This document shows, piece by piece, positions 38,472-39,685 of a DNA stretch of 39,685 nt (positions are counted from its first letter, which is position 1; every line of letters starts with the position of its first letter). The stretch comes from Bacillota bacterium (GTDB taxonomy: Bacteria > Bacillota > Sulfobacillia > Sulfobacillales > Sulfobacillaceae), in assembly GCA_023512105.1 (NCBI GenBank), contig JAIMAE010000010.1, positions 1-39,685 of the forward strand, in the 5' to 3' direction. The notes under the pieces were generated by a model. It saw only the letters and a program-made list of their open reading frames with translations. It did no database searches and had not been told where the DNA came from. The position numbers were made by a program, and so were the translations under genes.

Positions 38472-39197
38472 ATGATTTTCCGTCAGTTTCTGCATCATAC
38501 GCCGGTGGTGGCGGCGTCCTATCTCTTTGGGTGAGGGGGAAAAGGGCTTGCTGCAGTGGTGGATCCGCTGCCTGACCTGGAACCCTACCTGCAAACCTTG
38601 GCAGAGACCGGAATGCGCCTCGTCTACGTCATCGACACCCATACCCACGCCGACCATCGGTCGGGGGCGCGGGCCTTGGCCGCTGCGACGGGCGCGAGGT
38701 TGGTGCGACACCGCCTAGCCGAGGTGCGCAAACCCGTGTACGCGGTGGAGGACGGCGACCGCCTGGAACTGGGCAACGTGGTCGTCGAGGTGCTCCATAC
38801 TCCCGGGCATACCCCAGACCACCTCGCGCTGTTGATCACCGACCGACGGCGGGGGGAGGAGCCGTGGTGCGTGCTCACCGGCCATACCTTGATGATTGGA
38901 GATGCCGGACGCCCGGACTTGAGCCCCGAGGCCTCGGCTTGGGCGCTCTACCACAGCCTTCAGCGGCTGGCGGCGCTGCCCGACTACGTGGAGGTGTATC
39001 CCGGGGCGTTTGCCGGCTCGACCTGAGGACGGGATTTAAGTGGAAAGGTCGTTTCCACGATTGGATTTGAACGACGCTACAATCTAGCGTTTCGCCAACC
39101 CGATGCCGAGGCGTTCGTCCGCTTCATCCTAGACACCCTGCCGCCAAAACCCGACGATTACCAAGCCATCGTACACTGGAATCGGAGTGAGGGGTAG
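38472..39197 (+). CDS. MBL-fold persulfide dioxygenase-like protein with two in-frame TGA codons, candidate selenoprotein
   Basis: Reading from ATG 38472 (AGGAGAG 6 bases upstream) to TAG 39195-39197 gives 241 residues of the persulfide dioxygenase/ETHE1-like metallo-beta-lactamase family. TGA occurs at codon 21 (38532-38534, YLFG-x-GGKG) and codon 185 (39024-39026, AGST-x-GRDLSGK). From memory of the family both positions are cysteine in homologues. The frame holds across both. Metal-site motif HTHADH is at 57-62, with H113 in TPGHTPDH; GDTL of relatives is GHTL here (H138), and PGAFAGS replaces the usual GHGAGS. C-terminal STIGFERRYN and the coupled next gene argue against a dead gene. Hairpins follow each TGA. 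Alternatives: tRNA-Cys opal suppression, or a double nonsense mutant. A conventional caller would report only 38556-39026. Confidence 0.85.
38553..38571 (+). promoter_or_regulatory. SECIS-like hairpin after the first TGA
   Basis: GCAGTGG and CCGCTGC form a 7-bp stem (one G-T pair) with loop TGGAT. It starts 18 bases after TGA 38532-38534, and the loop begins 25 bases after it. Bacterial SECIS elements generally place the apical loop about 16-37 bases from the UGA, with a G in the first two loop positions; this hairpin meets both. Confidence 0.55.
39040..39058 (+). promoter_or_regulatory. SECIS-like hairpin after the second TGA
   Basis: GTGGAAA and TTTCCAC form a perfect 7-bp stem with loop GGTCG. 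It starts 13 bases after TGA 39024-39026, and the loop begins 20 bases after it. The E. coli fdhF SECIS has a loop AGGUCU whose G and U are needed by SelB and whose upper stem starts 11 bases after UGA; the GGUC core and spacing agree closely. Confidence 0.65.
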
Positions 39198-39199
39198 CG

Positions 39200-39685
39200 A
39201 TGCCCAAAGTGCGTTCGCTCGGCCTTGGATTGCGGAGCAATCTCCTTCCGTTTGCCGCCTTGTCCTTTATCGTCTTCTTGGTCGGAGCCCTCTTAGGGGT
39301 GGAGCGGGTCACCGTCCCGCTGATTGGACACCAGGTGTATCACATCACTCAGAGCTGGACGCTGAGTTTCATCGTATCCTTCGGCGTGACCAAGGCCTTA
39401 GTCAACCTCGGGGCGGGGCGATGGTCGGACCGAATCGGGCGCCGGCGCCTCTTGATTGCCGGTTGGTTGGTGGCGGTGCCGATGGTGGCCGTGGTCCTGC
39501 TGGTCCACCGATGGTGGGCGGTCGTGCTGGGCAACATCTGTTTGGGCGCCAACCAGGGATTGGCGTGGACGATGACCGTCACCGCGCAGCTGGATTTGGT
39601 GGCTCCCCGGGAGCGGGGCTTGGCGATGGGGATCAACGAGGGGATGGGCTACCTGGGGGTGGCCGCAACAACCGTGCTCGCGGCA
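39200..39685 (+). CDS. MFS transporter, 3' end outside the window
   Basis: ATG lies 2 bases after the TAG of the persulfide dioxygenase-like gene, with GAGGGG upstream, so the genes are coupled. The visible 162 residues have about five membrane helices with the MFS motif A variant GRWSDRIGRRRLL after helix 2 and a conserved RGLAMGINEGMGYLG in helix 5. It probably exports or imports a small sulfur compound or anion made or used by the enzyme upstream, inferred from operon position only. Confidence 0.85.
   Translation, partial: MPKVRSLGLGLRSNLLPFAALSFIVFLVGALLGVERVTVPLIGHQVYHITQSWTLSFIVSFGVTKALVNLGAGRWSDRIGRRRLLIAGWLVAVPMVAVVLLVHRWWAVVLGNICLGANQGLAWTMTVTAQLDLVAPRERGLAMGINEGMGYLGVAATTVLAA

Noticed and set aside
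38556-39026. Short MBL gene starting at GTG 38556 and ending at the second TGA
   Set aside because: It would lose the first strands of the fold and the conserved C-terminal STIGFERR region, and lacks a ribosome binding site suited to that start, while ATG 38472 has one.
1-39685. Genome-wide reassignment of TGA as a sense codon
   Set aside because: Many genes here end properly at TGA with a start codon for the next gene at or near it (for example polA/mutM, the binding protein/coaE and MoxR/VWA), so TGA is a normal stop.
1-39685. Insertion sequences, prophage, CRISPR arrays or rRNA
   Set aside because: No transposase, integrase, phage structural gene, regular spaced repeats or rRNA segment was recognised.

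Overview
This window is high-GC bacterial DNA, densely coded on both strands. The gene content suggests a spore-forming member of the Bacillota (Firmicutes). The clues are an alpha/beta-type small acid-soluble spore protein gene, strong AGGAGG ribosome binding sites, a polA-mutM-coaE cluster, a VanW protein, a PdaB-like polysaccharide deacetylase and a family 1 encapsulin with a ferritin-like cargo. The genus is not fixed by the sequence. High-GC spore-forming lineages such as Sulfobacillus/Thermaerobacter or Symbiobacterium relatives are an inference. No insertion sequence, phage gene, CRISPR array or rRNA was seen.

Layout. 1-3 kb: the 3' part of a type I glutamine synthetase faces an encapsulin operon (ferritin-like cargo, then shell). 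3-6 kb: an MFS transporter behind a structured leader, tRNA-Leu(CAA), a hypothetical gene and an SPW-repeat membrane protein. 6.2-12.4 kb: polA, mutM, a 63-aa gene, a truncated-looking peptide-binding lipoprotein-like gene, coaE, a lytic transglycosylase and a spore protein gene, mostly overlapping. 12.4-22.7 kb: homoserine dehydrogenase (minus), then VanW, an EamA-like permease, a sulfite-oxidase-fold protein, a PduO-type adenosyltransferase, DUF2203, ferredoxin-NADP reductase, class I aldolase, a CofE-like ligase, TusA, leucine dehydrogenase and an XRE regulator. 22.8-24.1 kb: an atypical SDR and a zinc ribbon protein. 24.2-29.7 kb: a molybdenum hydroxylase cluster (MoxR, VWA, FAD, 2Fe-2S and molybdopterin subunits). 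29.7-33.8 kb: lipoate ligase-like, DUF4149, asnB and polysaccharide deacetylase genes. 33.9-37.6 kb: a decarboxylase cluster (dihydroxyphthalate decarboxylase-like, UbiD, zinc ribbon, LysR). 37.7 kb to the end: a sulfur operon (ArsR-rhodanese, persulfide-dioxygenase-like MBL protein, MFS transporter).

The most remarkable locus is 38472-39197. Read straight through, it encodes a complete 241-residue metallo-beta-lactamase-fold protein, but with two in-frame TGA codons. From memory of the family, both fall where homologues carry conserved cysteines (residues 21 and 185). Each TGA is followed at a suitable distance by a hairpin with a G-rich five-base loop. The second is a perfect 7-bp stem with a GGTCG loop, sharing GGUC with the E. 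coli fdhF SECIS loop. TGA is an ordinary stop for many neighbouring genes, so general code reassignment is unlikely. The simplest reading is a double-selenocysteine enzyme of sulfur (or selenium) metabolism, under an ArsR-rhodanese sensor whose promoter carries inverted repeats. An opal-suppressing tRNA-Cys, or two nonsense mutations, are the alternatives.

Other points of interest are a near-identical promoter-like motif shared by the encapsulin operon and the polysaccharide deacetylase gene, and two genes where a hairpin lies exactly between a strong Shine-Dalgarno sequence and the start codon.
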